A stretch of DNA of 64,000 nucleotides from Dermanyssus gallinae. Its lineage: Eukaryota; Arthropoda; Arachnida; Mesostigmata; Dermanyssidae. Location of the stretch: assembly GCA_003439945.1 (NCBI GenBank), contig QVRM01005378.1, positions 668,001 through 732,000 of the forward strand, read 5' to 3'. Shown here piece after piece: positions 47,931-59,868 of the stretch; position 1 is the stretch's first letter; the number at the start of each line of letters is the position of its first letter. A program made the translations under genes and the position numbers. The notes below the pieces were generated by a model. That model searched no databases and had not been told where the DNA came from. It was given only the letters and a program-made list of their open reading frames with translations.

Positions 47931-49559
47931 CTCCAATATATATATATATATATATGCTTATCTAAGTCTTTCAGTCGTTCATTTTTTAAGACTTTGCGTC
48001 CCGTCTACCGTTTTTATTTTTTATTGGGATACTACTGTTGGTATGAGCGTATCAATCAGAGCAGTGAAACTTCCGCTGCGCCGCTTAGTTTGCGTAGTCA
48101 ATTTAAAATAATTCTATTTTTCTCACATCGTCAAATCTTGCCGGGTGGACGAGGAACAGACAGTCAGGCGGAAGCTGAGCGAAACGAAGAAGTCTCTAGG
48201 CAAAATCCACCAGCCAAGGACAGCCCAACAACCGATAGCTGGCTGTTCCGTCGGTAACGATGTAGCCCACAACATCAAACTCAGAGTCGACTCATTGTTC
48301 TACATTCCAGAGCGTTGTGCAATCTGTCGCCGATGTGTTGCAGTAATTCAACTGTTAACTCTCCGGACTACTGCTGCTGCTGCTGAAGTCCTGTAAAGGG
48401 CTGTGTAGGAAAAGTACGTGCTTCATTTGTATCATCGGTGTCGTTGGAACAGTCGATTTTTCGGTGTCAATCTTCTATATATATATATATATATATATAT
48501 CACTCTGCCTACCTATATATTCTCTGTGTTTCTTCCTCGGCCCACGTTGATTTGCTCTCCGTTGGGCATATTTCTGTCCGTCGTTTTGCCGGGTTCGTGT
48601 AACCCACAAACACACAGGTCCACATTCAGAGTGCTAGTTAGTCATAACCTGTCATAACCTTTTACTATTTACCTCATCGTAACTCTATCCACTACCACTT
48701 CTATCATCACCATCATCATCATAATACAATTTTTCTTATTTCTCTTTATCATTATCATCATCATCATCATCATCATCGCCACTTTCATCATCATCATCTT
48801 CAGCCACCGGAGAACGTCTCCCTAACCAACGACAACTCTAACGGAAATTCGTGCAGGAGGTCCTAGCTACCTGCCATACACGCATATCACGCAGAGCATC
48901 ATCGACGGAGAACCACACCAGGATCTGCGGCTCGATACGCCTGCTCTATCTATATATCTCTCTCTCATCCTCGCATCCTCTCTCTCTCTCACACCACACA
49001 CACACACAAATCATACACTCGCTTGCTCTATCGCTCGCTTGATTAATCGTCAGTTTTGTCGATCATCCGCATCCAGCCAGTTCATCTTCATTCGGACATC
49101 GTCGAACATGAGACGTTGTTGACGGCAAGCATGGCCAAGGTTATTAGGCTGATAAAGGTGAACGCAGGATGGAAACGTCTCGACTCAACTCGGCCGAGGT
49201 TTTCCGACGGTTGTTGCAACTGCTGTTGTTGTTGTTGTTCCGCTGCCCACGACGTCCTCCACCCGACCCCTTCCCGACACCATTCGACGTTCGTCATCGT
49301 CACGAACGCCACGACCATGTAATCGCTATGGTTGTGACGTGCTTGGCAGAGATGCGGAACCGTGCGGAGTGTCCGCCAGGCAGCCAACCAGCTGGATAGA
49401 CACCGAGCCTGTACACAGGGTCAAGCGGCCGCCGGGCCCGTTTTCAACCCGCTTAGCCTCAACCGTGTTGCCATGTCGTCATGAATGCCTCGAACGAATG
49501 AACGCGAGCGCGCGGCTAGTTCGCTCTCAATCTTCATCTGCGCGCGTGCTCCGATCGCT

Positions 49560-49715
49560 CTACGATTTCGAAGTGAGGAAGGCGCCGAGCGCCAGCGCTC
49601 CCAGTGCCACGCCGGCAACCCCGCAGAAGGCGTTCTTGAAGAAGGGCCATATAGACGCTTCGTCGTCACCGGCGTGACCGTTCGCATGCTCCTCCTTGAA
49701 CTGGATCAAGCCCGC
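49560..49715 (-). CDS. Possible terminal exon of an unidentified tail-anchored protein
   Basis: On the minus strand, an acceptor-like ctgccgtttgtatgcgcggcgtcatcggcatttcag sits behind a TTG-rich tract. It leads into 51 codons and a TAG: AGLIQFKEEHANGHAGDDEA, then SIWPFFKNAFCGVAGVALGA and LALGAFLTSKS. Third positions are strongly G/C, unlike nearby DNA. A single hydrophobic segment of about 20 residues ends four to five residues before the stop, the layout of a tail anchor. I do not recognise the family. The look is loosely like a Bcl-2-type tail, but that is only impression. Upstream exons would lie at higher coordinates; weak candidates are noted in the findings. It may be chance. Confidence 0.25.
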   Translation of the reverse strand, partial: AGLIQFKEEHANGHAGDDEASIWPFFKNAFCGVAGVALGALALGAFLTSKS

Positions 49716-49982
49716 CTGAAATGCCGATGACGCCGCGCATACAAACGGCAGCAGCAACAACAACAACAACATCAACAGATATAAGTTAATACGTGTTTAT
49801 ACTCTCTTTTCTTTAGAGACAAAGACTATCTGTGTATGTTCTCTCTCCCCCCTTAATAACGTCCGTTCAATATTCGACAACAGTTTATTAATTGGACATT
49901 ACGGCTGACACAAACCTACTTGCTACAAGCATAATCTAAACATCGAGCGAATTAAATGAATATATAACATACATATTCACTG

Positions 49983-49988
<6 letters not shown>

Positions 49989-50026
<38 letters not shown>
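49989..50026. repeat. (TA)n array
   Basis: About 38 bp of TA; a second array of similar length lies at 50203-50238. Confidence 0.95.
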
Positions 50027-50028
<2 letters not shown>

Positions 50029-50198
50029 GGCTGTATATATAGCTACCAAGGACCGCAAAGAAAAAAATATACCGTAAAGTATTGGGGTCATACAGGTGAG
50101 CGGCGCGGGCTAACCGATAATGAAGAAATAAAGTTCATTTAACATCTAATGTAAACATTTGTGGAGCACACTACGACATACTGAGCTTCAAATAAAAC

Positions 50199-50241
<43 letters not shown>

Positions 50242-50682
50242 GACGCTACGGATTTTTTGGTTTTCGCTTTGAAAACGCACGCTATGCAACGATGGTCGGT
50301 GACAAATCCAAATTTGTGGTTTGCTTCCCACTCGTTTTGGTCACAACATTAGCGATCGAGTAGGCAACGATAAAAGGACGACTTTTTTCTCTTTCCCTTT
50401 TGCTGGCGGTTCTTTTTCTGACCGCTGATCGGACATTCCCACACTTGCGCGGGTCAGTCGGTCGGTTAACGGGCGGGTGTAGTTTGGAGGGCATTTGTGA
50501 GAGGGGACAGTGAATGCGGAGGGAGAAGACAGCGGGGAGCAACGACATGGGAAAAGATGCGATGGTTTGCCTTCAGAGGGCGTCAGGACCACCGGCGGAC
50601 ACAGAACATCAGTAACAGAAAGAGGACGAAAGAAGCTGTCGTCATAAGGCTGGGCAACAAACAACACAAAGGTAGCAGAAGC

Positions 50683-50760
50683 AACAACAGCAACAACAAC
50701 AACAACAACAACAACAACAAAAGTAACAGCCGCAACAATAACGGTAGCAGCAGTAGCCGC
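50683..50760 (+). repeat. (CAA)n triplet block
   Basis: CAA units with AAG/CAG variants; similar + strand CAA blocks occur at 4581-4666, 52000-52046, 61031-61150 and 62899-63075. Confidence 0.93.
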
Positions 50761-50918
50761 AATGACAAGGGTCGCTCGCACGACAGTCACAACAGAGTTC
50801 CCGCCTGTTATAGATCATACATAGACGGACGTAGTCAGCTGTGACCCATGGGCTCCTGTGGGGAATACTGTGGGAACAAGACGTCTCCAACGTCACCGTT
50901 GGCGCCATCGATCGACGT

Positions 50919-51001
50919 CTGATGATGATGATGGTGATGGCGATGGTGGTGGTGGTGGTGGTGGTGGTGATGATGATGATGATGATGACGACGACGACGA
51001 C
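50919..51001 (+). repeat. (GAT)(GGT)(GAT)(GAC) compound triplet block
   Basis: GATGAT, then about eight GGT units, then GAT and GAC units. Confidence 0.93.
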
Positions 51002-54000
51002 AGAAATCATGAGGACGAAACCGATGCCGCCAAGGACGAAGGCACGAACCGGTCATCACAGCCAACTTCAGTAGCTGACCGCCACTGACTGATGCAGCGC
51101 GTGAAGCGAACAACTGAAGCTGACCCCCACTGGCCGACCAAGTGCCTTTGACTATCTGTTGTCTGTTTGACCCCGCTATGTGTATATACCCATTTCAAGC
51201 ATAGTCTAGTTCGATTACCAATAACAACAACAACAATCATACACTTTCGCACCGACCATGGACGGACTCGCCCCGGTGTGCGTGTGACCTACCGGCATTA
51301 CATCTTACATCGGAGAGATAGGTATAGCAATTTCACGGATATTGCTGTATAGGACTTTTGACGCAACTTATTCCGTGAGTTATTAAAGGCGGTTTCATTC
51401 GGAATGTTGGCCTTTTTTAACGACAACAACAACAACAACAGCCCGGGACACCCGAGGGGCAACGAATCTGCGATTGAGCACATCACGAGCCGGAGAAGCA
51501 TTGCGACTAACTAGCACACAAGGGCGACGACAATAACAACAACAGTATTTGTTGTTGTTGTTGTTGTTCTTACTGTGCTGAGATTTGTTAGTCCCGTTGT
51601 TGTTATTGTTGTCAAAACTGTCGTTGTTGTTGGTACTGCATATCTACATCATACAGCATATCTACTTTCAAAGCTGCCGCCTACAGCCACTGCCAAGAAG
51701 AAGGAAGCTATCATAATATAGCTGGACAACAACAACACGAGTGTGTAGCAACAACAACAACTGCTACGACTACATTACCACCACTGCTGCTGATCACAAC
51801 AACAACAACAATAAAAACAAGAACGGCGTTTGATCTATCAGCTGGCGATGTTCAGCTGGTGTAGCGTGGGATGAATCGAGCAAAACCAACGAGTCAACGA
51901 TCTCGCTCCTTGCTTCTGCGAGATTGAGATCATCGCCGGTTCGGAGGTGAGGAAGGAGCAAGGGGAAACGAAAGGGGAAGTCATATGTAGCGAGGCAACA
52001 ACAATAACGACAACAGCAGCAGCAGCAACAACAACAACAACAACAATAGTCATCACTATCACGGCCATCATATTCATCGCTCGTGTTTCGCCGTTCTTCC
52101 CACGATAGGGGTAACAAAATAGCCAGAAACGAGGAGCGTGGGGCTAAAGAAGAAACCCCGCCGGTCTCGTCTAAGATCTCGCTAGACAGGCTACCCCTTC
52201 TCGATGTTGATGTTTCTAAGTAACGTTATTGGTGGTTACTTCGGCTACTGGAGCCGCGGCGCTGTAGCGTCATCAACGCAGCGAACGCAGCGATGAGAAC
52301 GCAGCTCGCCGATAGCCACCAGCAAAGCCATCCCCGGCAAGACACAACCGTCACCGTCCTTCGCCTTCAGCTGTTTTTTGCTCTAATGTTGTTGCCTTCT
52401 GCTTCTGTAGTTGTGCTTGTATCTGTGGCTGTTGCACTTACTACAACAACAACTACTACTACTACTTCGACCTTTAATATTGTATGTTTGTTTCGATTCT
52501 ACGACGGATAACGTGATGCGCCCCAACTACAACAGCGCGATACCCCCAACACTCGCACCCCCGTAGGCTGACAGCACAGAAACAACAGCACGATGCCCCC
52601 ACCACTCATACCCCCCACAAAAAGCCCCACACAACAGTAGCAAAACAACAACAACAACAACAACAATAATATTAACGACTCTCTGTACAATCAGAACCAC
52701 AGTCGTCATTCTCAGCTCTACTCAGGGGAGACTTTATGGGAAAGAGATACTCTTCACGGCGGGGAAGAGCAAAACACTTCACATTGAAGGCGCATCTGTG
52801 GTGCATCAGTGGTCAGCCCAACGCATCCACTAATATCACCAAGAAATATAAACATAGAAACAACAACAACAACAACAATAACAACAACGGGGAACAGAGG
52901 GACAGACTATTCTTAATGCAGTATACGGATCTCCGTCGCGCTGCTCTGGGGGGTATTGCTACTATTGTTAAAACATCTGGCCAAACGTAACAGATACGTC
53001 ATGATGCCCAACGTCAGCGTCTGACGATCGCGTTAGCCATAATCGAAGGCAAATCACGATACGTGAACGCGCGGAGGCGAGTCTGCGTGCGTCTAACCAA
53101 GCTCACGAAATCAACTGCTCGTCTGTCCGACCCGATTACGGTTTGTCGCGTTACGACCGCAGTCGTTTTCGTCGACCTCTCTCGACAGCACTTGCTTTAC
53201 ATCTTGCCACTGCTTTATTGGCCGATTTATTCGTTTATTTGCGATGATGACGATGATGCTATTTCTCCGTCGGTGGGCCAATCAGTCGAGTTCAATCCGG
53301 TCCTCGCCCGGCCCGTTCCCACTGCTCTGTTTATTGAACTTGGTTTCGTATGCATGTGATGATAGTCAGTCAGTTAGTTAGCCGTCAGTTATAGTTCTGG
53401 TCAGCAGTGGTACCGGCGATCAACGCAAACAAACAACATTTAGCAAATCGCTCAACACAAACAACAGTACAACAGAAGAACACCCTTGCTCACATTGCTG
53501 TTTATTGCCTGATTTGAAGCACAAAAGAGGAAGAAAACAAGTGTATTGTTGTTGTTGTTGTTGCAGCAGCTGCTGTTGTTGCTGTCGGCATTTTTGTGAT
53601 TGTTGTTGTCGGCATTGATGTGACTGTTGCTGTTGTTTTTATTGTCGGTGTTGTTGTTGTTGTTTTCGATATTGGTGTGATTGTTGATATCGTATAGCTA
53701 ATGATTGGTTGTGTCATTCCAGTTGGTGCTCGGTTTACTTTTGCTTGCCTCATGACTGAGCTAGTTTTTGCAAATCGGTTGACAAAAGTATCGCACCGTA
53801 TCATTATTGTCATCATCATTGCCTTTACCAGCAGCAGCACTATACCGCATTCATAAGCAGCTTAATTTATCAGATCCCCGTCGACATCATTGGTATACGG
53901 CTTATTAGGCAGACAGTGATGTCTTTAGTAGAGATGTAGATCCACTGTGATGGTGACAACCATCTCGTCATAAGCGTAATGACCATCATCGGTATGATCG

Positions 54001-54548
54001 CCCATTACCATTGGGCCATTCATAACCATCACCATCATCCACATCATTCTCATCATCATCATCCTCATCATCATGGACGGATTGGCGCACCAGACGAACA
54101 TGACCGACAAAGACGCCGCGAGGCGGCATCGCAATGAGATGGAAAGCGAAACTTAACCCCCAGCAAGTGAACGAACGCCAGCACGCGTATAGCAACGCGC
54201 CGCCAAACAAAACAGAACAAGTCAGACAAATAGTGCGAAACAGTACGATCAACAAACAAGACAGAACAAAACAGACAAATAAGCAGATAGAGAGAGATAA
54301 ACAGACCACAGCAATATCTCGATGACCGCCAACGTCGACAGGACAGCAGTCCGACGTGTGGCTCTCTCTCTGCTCTACCCGGGAACTACGGGAGAGCGTG
54401 ACGGGAGGTCATGGCAGGACGACGGACACCACGAGCTGACTCTAACCTCGGCACGATCGAGCTTACCGAGATAGCAAGCAGACAGCCAATTTGGCGCCCA
54501 CGTTTGAAATCGACCGATGAAGGACTGGTCGCGCAGAGTAAGGTGCAT

Positions 54549-54549
54549 G

Positions 54550-54590
<41 letters not shown>

Positions 54591-54617
54591 ATATATATCA
54601 TATATATATATATATAA
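54549..54617. repeat. (TA)n array left of repeat C copy 2
   Basis: TA repeats with TTTA and TCA interruptions, ending at the border of repeat C. Confidence 0.95.
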
Positions 54618-54622
54618 ATAGC

Positions 54623-54745
54623 AGAATAGGAGATCGATATTGTATGAAAGAGAGTAATTAATATAAGATGAACTAATCGCACCGCTGTATTTTATACACT
54701 TCTTGCTTAGCTTGTAACATACTTTGTTCGTCCGAGTTTGCCTCG
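54623..54745 (-). repeat. Short interspersed repeat C, copy 2 (inverted)
   Basis: The reverse complement of this unit matches 47810-47930 along its whole length. It too sits directly between two (TA)n arrays (54549-54617 and 54748-54800). The homology stops where the (TA)n begins on both sides. Confidence 0.88.
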
Positions 54746-54747
54746 CT

Positions 54748-54800
54748 ATATATATATATATATATATATATCATATATATATATATATATATTATATATC
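54748..54800. repeat. (TA)n array right of repeat C copy 2
   Basis: TA repeats with a TCA interruption, matching the interruption in the left-hand array. Confidence 0.93.
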
Positions 54801-55566
54801 TCGATGAAGAAGAGGCCAAGCGTCGAGTATTAACCCGACGGGCACGAAGTTGCTGTCTTTGCCATCATCCCTTCTCGATCACAATCTGCCTATCCTCTTT
54901 TCCACTGCTCTACGTTGCTGGTATTACCATCATCATCAGCAGCAGCAGCTTAACCGCACATATTATAGCATGAAGAGCAGCGGTCGCTGTTGCTGCTACT
55001 GCCAGAGAATGAGCGACAATAGCGGCATCAAGATGCCGCGTGGTCAAGGAGTTCACATCCGGGTATTGGTTGCGGTGGTTGTTGCTGCTGCTGCTGCTGC
55101 TGCTGTAGTTGTTGTTTGACAGGATGCCCGCCGTCGCGGAATGGTGCCGCGCGAACAACTTCACTGTCCAGCTGCGCTGCGTGGAGACACTCCTAACGCT
55201 ATTTTGGTTTCGCGCGGTTTCGGCATTCGACCCCCACTTCGAGGAAAAATGATAATAATCATAACAATAACATGTTCAGCGAGGACGTCTAGGGATAGAA
55301 CGCGTCGGAACCAACCGCAAAAACAACAGCAACAACAACAACGAGCAAGGTGTTTGCCCGGGCGAGTACGGTGTAGCCAGGGACAACATTTTGGTTCGAC
55401 GGCAACCAAAGAAACGCCTAGTGTTAAAAAAATCCTCTTGAGGGGAAAGGGTAGCAGCAAGGCATGATCGCAGCGTTTCTGATTATAGGAGCATAAATAA
55501 AGGCGATAGAAAAAAAGAAAAAAATATGCATATATATATATATATGCATTTTTTTTTCTTTTTTTT

Positions 55567-55669
55567 CTTTTCTGCAAAATTACCTGGATAGTTATAATTG
55601 TTTGAATTTATGTAATAATGGAAATTTCGGGCTCAATGAAGAGTTATTGAACTTAAATAAATTTGCCGT
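55567..55669 (+). repeat. Short interspersed repeat D, copy 2
   Basis: This is the direct-orientation counterpart of 42400-42501 (cttttctgcaaaattacctg ... aaataaatttgccgt), with around 80-85% identity by eye. T-rich and (TA)n sequence precedes it, and an A-run followed by (TA)n and (GA)n follows. Confidence 0.8.
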
Positions 55670-55691
55670 CCGGAGAAAACGGTCCCATAAA

Positions 55692-55739
<48 letters not shown>

Positions 55740-56019
55740 CTAACAACGGTATGCCATTGTCGTTTTAGGTTGGCGCACTAGATATATTGTTAATATATAA
55801 CGAGTGTTCACTTGCATTTCACCTATGATGCGTGTTAACTATTAATAGTGCCAGGAGGTTTAAATGAGCTCCAAATAACAAGGCTAACGGCCAGGCTGGC
55901 GAGATCTGATCTCTTCTTTTGAGAACGACAGGTAATTTTGTATATATATATAAAGTACTTAGGTTTGCCGTATCCACGAAGGTTCATGGAAAGACTTGGG
56001 AAATACAGCACTAACTCTC

Positions 56020-56020
<1 letters not shown>

Positions 56021-56085
<65 letters not shown>

Positions 56086-56097
56086 TTATATATATAA
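56021..56097. repeat. (TA)n array
   Basis: About 70 bp of pure TA with one CTT interruption near the right end. Confidence 0.96.
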
Positions 56098-56589
56098 ACA
56101 TTTCGTACAGACCACCAGCCAATGAAGGAAAATCCTAATGCCCCCCAGAAATCTTAAATTAGCAACAAATTTCTATAAGGAATTGAAACAACAGCAACAA
56201 CAACAAAAATGACAGCAACAGCAATGCCCATATCAGCAATAACAACATTAACAACAACAACAGCAACAACAACAACAGTAATGACAGCAATAACGACAGA
56301 AATACCGCGAGCAATAACAGCTGCACCGTCGAGCGACAACTTCAAATTTAAACTGCTAAATTGCCAAGCGGCTACGCAAACCTATACACAGCGACACACA
56401 CAAACACCCAGACACAGCGACACACATCGGAGCGTACATTCGTAAAGGAATTCCGATCAGCGGTTATGGCGGCGCCACTGCTGCTCCTGCCGCTGTCTGA
56501 CGCGTCATTTATCCATATCATGTTTTTTTTGTCCTGGTTCCTTTGATCGTTCGTTGCTTGACGTCGTTGATACTCTTTCTCTCTCTCTC

Positions 56590-56638
<49 letters not shown>

Positions 56639-57072
56639 TCGTGGTCCAGCCATACCATACCCCCTCCGCTCCGCTCGGCCGCTCGGACGACAAAATAACG
56701 ACGACACTCGACACCCCACCACCCCCCCCCCCTCGCCGCCGATATTAATTGCGGCGGTGTCAGTAATCGAGCAGAGACCATTGGCCAGCAGCAGCAACAT
56801 CAGCTAATTGGCACTTATTGGCGAATTATCGCCACCGCAAGTAAACGCGTCCGTTCGCCCGTCCGTGCGTCTCTCTGTTTGAGCGTGTGAGTGCGCGCAC
56901 GTCTGTCTGCGTGTTCCAGCCATGAGTCGGATCATGTGAAACGATGAAGACGATGACGACGACAACGACATTAGTCCACATACCTACCACATTTCCTACA
57001 TACGCAGATACATACACACATACACACATAGAGCCAGGTCATCCATCAGTTAGCCAGCCAGCCACGCTTACG

Positions 57073-57545
<473 letters not shown>

Positions 57546-58516
57546 TGTTATTGTTGTTGTCAATGTTGCTGTTTTTGTTGACGCTGCTACAGTCGTTGTC
57601 ACTGTCATTATCATTAAAATTAGCATTGCTTTTACTACTAACAACAACTACGAGTACTACTACTATTACGTTAATTATGATGATTATTAAAACGGCGATA
57701 ATATTAAATGCAATTATTCGAATAATAATAATAATAATAATCAGTATTATGACGATGACTATTATTAGAAGTACGCACATCTCTGTACAAGGGTTACTAC
57801 CGTACCTACCACTTAGTGCAAATGACAATTGTGTTAATAACCATAAGCACAACAACAACAACGACAACAACAACAACAACAACTTGATAGACGAGCCGAT
57901 CTTGCTGTCATTTCGTCCTCTAGCCCCTCCCTACCATCGTCTCTTACATCTAACAAGAAATATCATCCTTCAATAAACAAACAGTAGCCAATAAAGAAAA
58001 GCGATAGGACTGAACTTACAGAAAGAACAGCAACAACGCCAACCACAATCATAACATTACAACGAACGCAGCAGCAGCAGCCACAACCACAACAACGACA
58101 ACGCTATTAGTATTACCAACAACAACAACAACAACAACAATAACATCAATAACCACAACGGCAAATCCACAACGACCACATCACAACACAAATTGATCAA
58201 TAACGCGTGTGTTCAACCGGATCACCGACCACCGTTCGCGTCGTCAACAAAATGGATCTGGTGGCGAACGTCATTTCATTCGCTTCTCACCATCTCTCTC
58301 TCTCTCTCTCACCATCTCCATCTCTCTCTCTCTGTGTATGTTCCTAACTACAAGTGATCCCCTCCTCCCAGCAATCCGACATCCTCGGCGTGGTCTGTGG
58401 TTGATACCTCAAACCCATCAACTCTGCCTTGCCTGTTAAGTCATCGCTGTTACCGCCATGGCGGCGCAATCATCGTCTTCCTCTCCTTCTCCTCCTCCTC
58501 CTACTTCATCCTCATC

Positions 58517-58757
58517 AACAACAACAACCACAACCACAACAACCACAACAACCACAACAACCACAACAACCACAACAACCACAACAACAACAACCACAAC
58601 AACCACAACAACAACAACAACCACAACAACAACAACCACAACAACCACAACAACCACAACATTAACAACCACAACAACCACAACCACAACAACAACCACA
58701 ACAACAACAACAACCACAACCACAACAACAACAACAACCACCACCACAACAACAGGA
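58517..58757 (+). repeat. (CAACCA)/(CAA)n array
   Basis: About 240 bp is built from acaacaaccacaac-type units, a mix of CAA and CCA triplets with a local period of 9-15 bp. It is the complement-type partner of the TTG arrays in composition but more structured. Confidence 0.97.
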
Positions 58758-59635
58758 TTGCCATAGCTATGTGGTAATTTGGTCATCGACGGCTCTCGTC
58801 GGTGGTTCCCCCCGGCCGAACGTCTTCGTTCCGTTGATCCATCTCGATTTGGCAGCAGCTGCGGCCGCGTCATCATCTGCTATCGTTGTTGCTGTTGGTG
58901 TTGTTGTTGTTGTCGAAGGTTTTCTTACATCTACCAAATACTAGTTTTCATGTGTGTTGGTTTTGATATTGTTTCGGCTCATACGGTTGATTTTCGTATG
59001 ATTGTTGTTGTTGTTGTTTCGGCTCACACCTACTGGATCCTATTGGTTGCCGTTGTCTCTGTTTCTGTTGTTTAAAAAACAGCAGAACAGTGTGAAAAAA
59101 ATAACACTTACAATAAAGAAAGTAAGTGTTTGTTATTGCTGCTCTGGCAAATACATATACGTATTCGTCATTTAAACATGATTGCTGCAGATTTTGCGTC
59201 ATTTACACATGACACAATCTTCCAGCAGTTCAATATGTTTTTGCTGGTCACAATGGAGTGTTTATGCAACTATCAACGTTAGTTAGGTGAGAGGCCCTTA
59301 CGGAACTCGTAAAGATAAACCAAATGTTTTAAATCATCTAAATGTTTAACACAGTTTGTATAAAACCTTAACTTAAGGGCTATCTTCAATAGTGATCACC
59401 AATAAACAGACTAACAAATACCCGAAAAAAAAAAAAAATATATATATATATAGGAGGCCACGGAGGCCCCTGTGTGACATCTAACGACAGTTGTATCAGG
59501 TGGCAATAAGAGCGCATTCTTTGCCGAGTTCCTTCCCGTTACCTCGAACAGAAGGAACTTGTGAGGAGAAAGTTGTTTTTAATACAATGCGAGTGCGCCC
59601 AAAAAGGGGTCAACAGCGCCTGTACATATGTATAT

Positions 59636-59647
59636 GTATATATATAT

Positions 59648-59679
<32 letters not shown>

Positions 59680-59706
59680 GATATATATATATATGTGTAC
59701 ATATAT

Positions 59707-59744
<38 letters not shown>

Positions 59745-59828
59745 ATATATGTACACATATATATATATATATATATATATCTATATATATATATATATAT
59801 ATATATCTATATATATGTGTACATATAT

Positions 59829-59867
<39 letters not shown>
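59636..59867. repeat. (TA)n array with embedded inverted GTGTAC/AGATAT units
   Basis: This roughly 230-bp array carries the motif atatatgtgtacatatatag at about 59689 and again near 59812, and its reverse complement ctatatatgtacacatatat near 59744. Longer-range inverted symmetry is therefore superimposed on the (TA)n background. Confidence 0.95.

Positions 59868-59868
<1 letters not shown>

Larger units (their letters stand above)
42327..49559. other. Intergenic, AT-rich, no gene recognised
   Basis: After the mariner element come a (TA)n array, one copy of a short paired repeat (42400-42501), SINE-A copy 7, and long AT-rich unique sequence (43300-47100) with scattered (TA)n arrays. Short ORFs here show no family resemblance. 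The region 47100-48100 contains one member of an inverted repeat pair (47810-47930). The stretch 48711-48805 is a CAT-rich block and 48960-49030 is CT/CA-rich. I see no RNA gene. Confidence 0.5.

Noticed and set aside
58436..58876. ATG with good context (58458) leading to a Ser/Pro/Thr-rich protein, and poly-Val on the other strand
   Set aside because: Nearly all of it is the CAACCA array, and no unique domain is present. A real low-complexity protein cannot be excluded but is unsupported.
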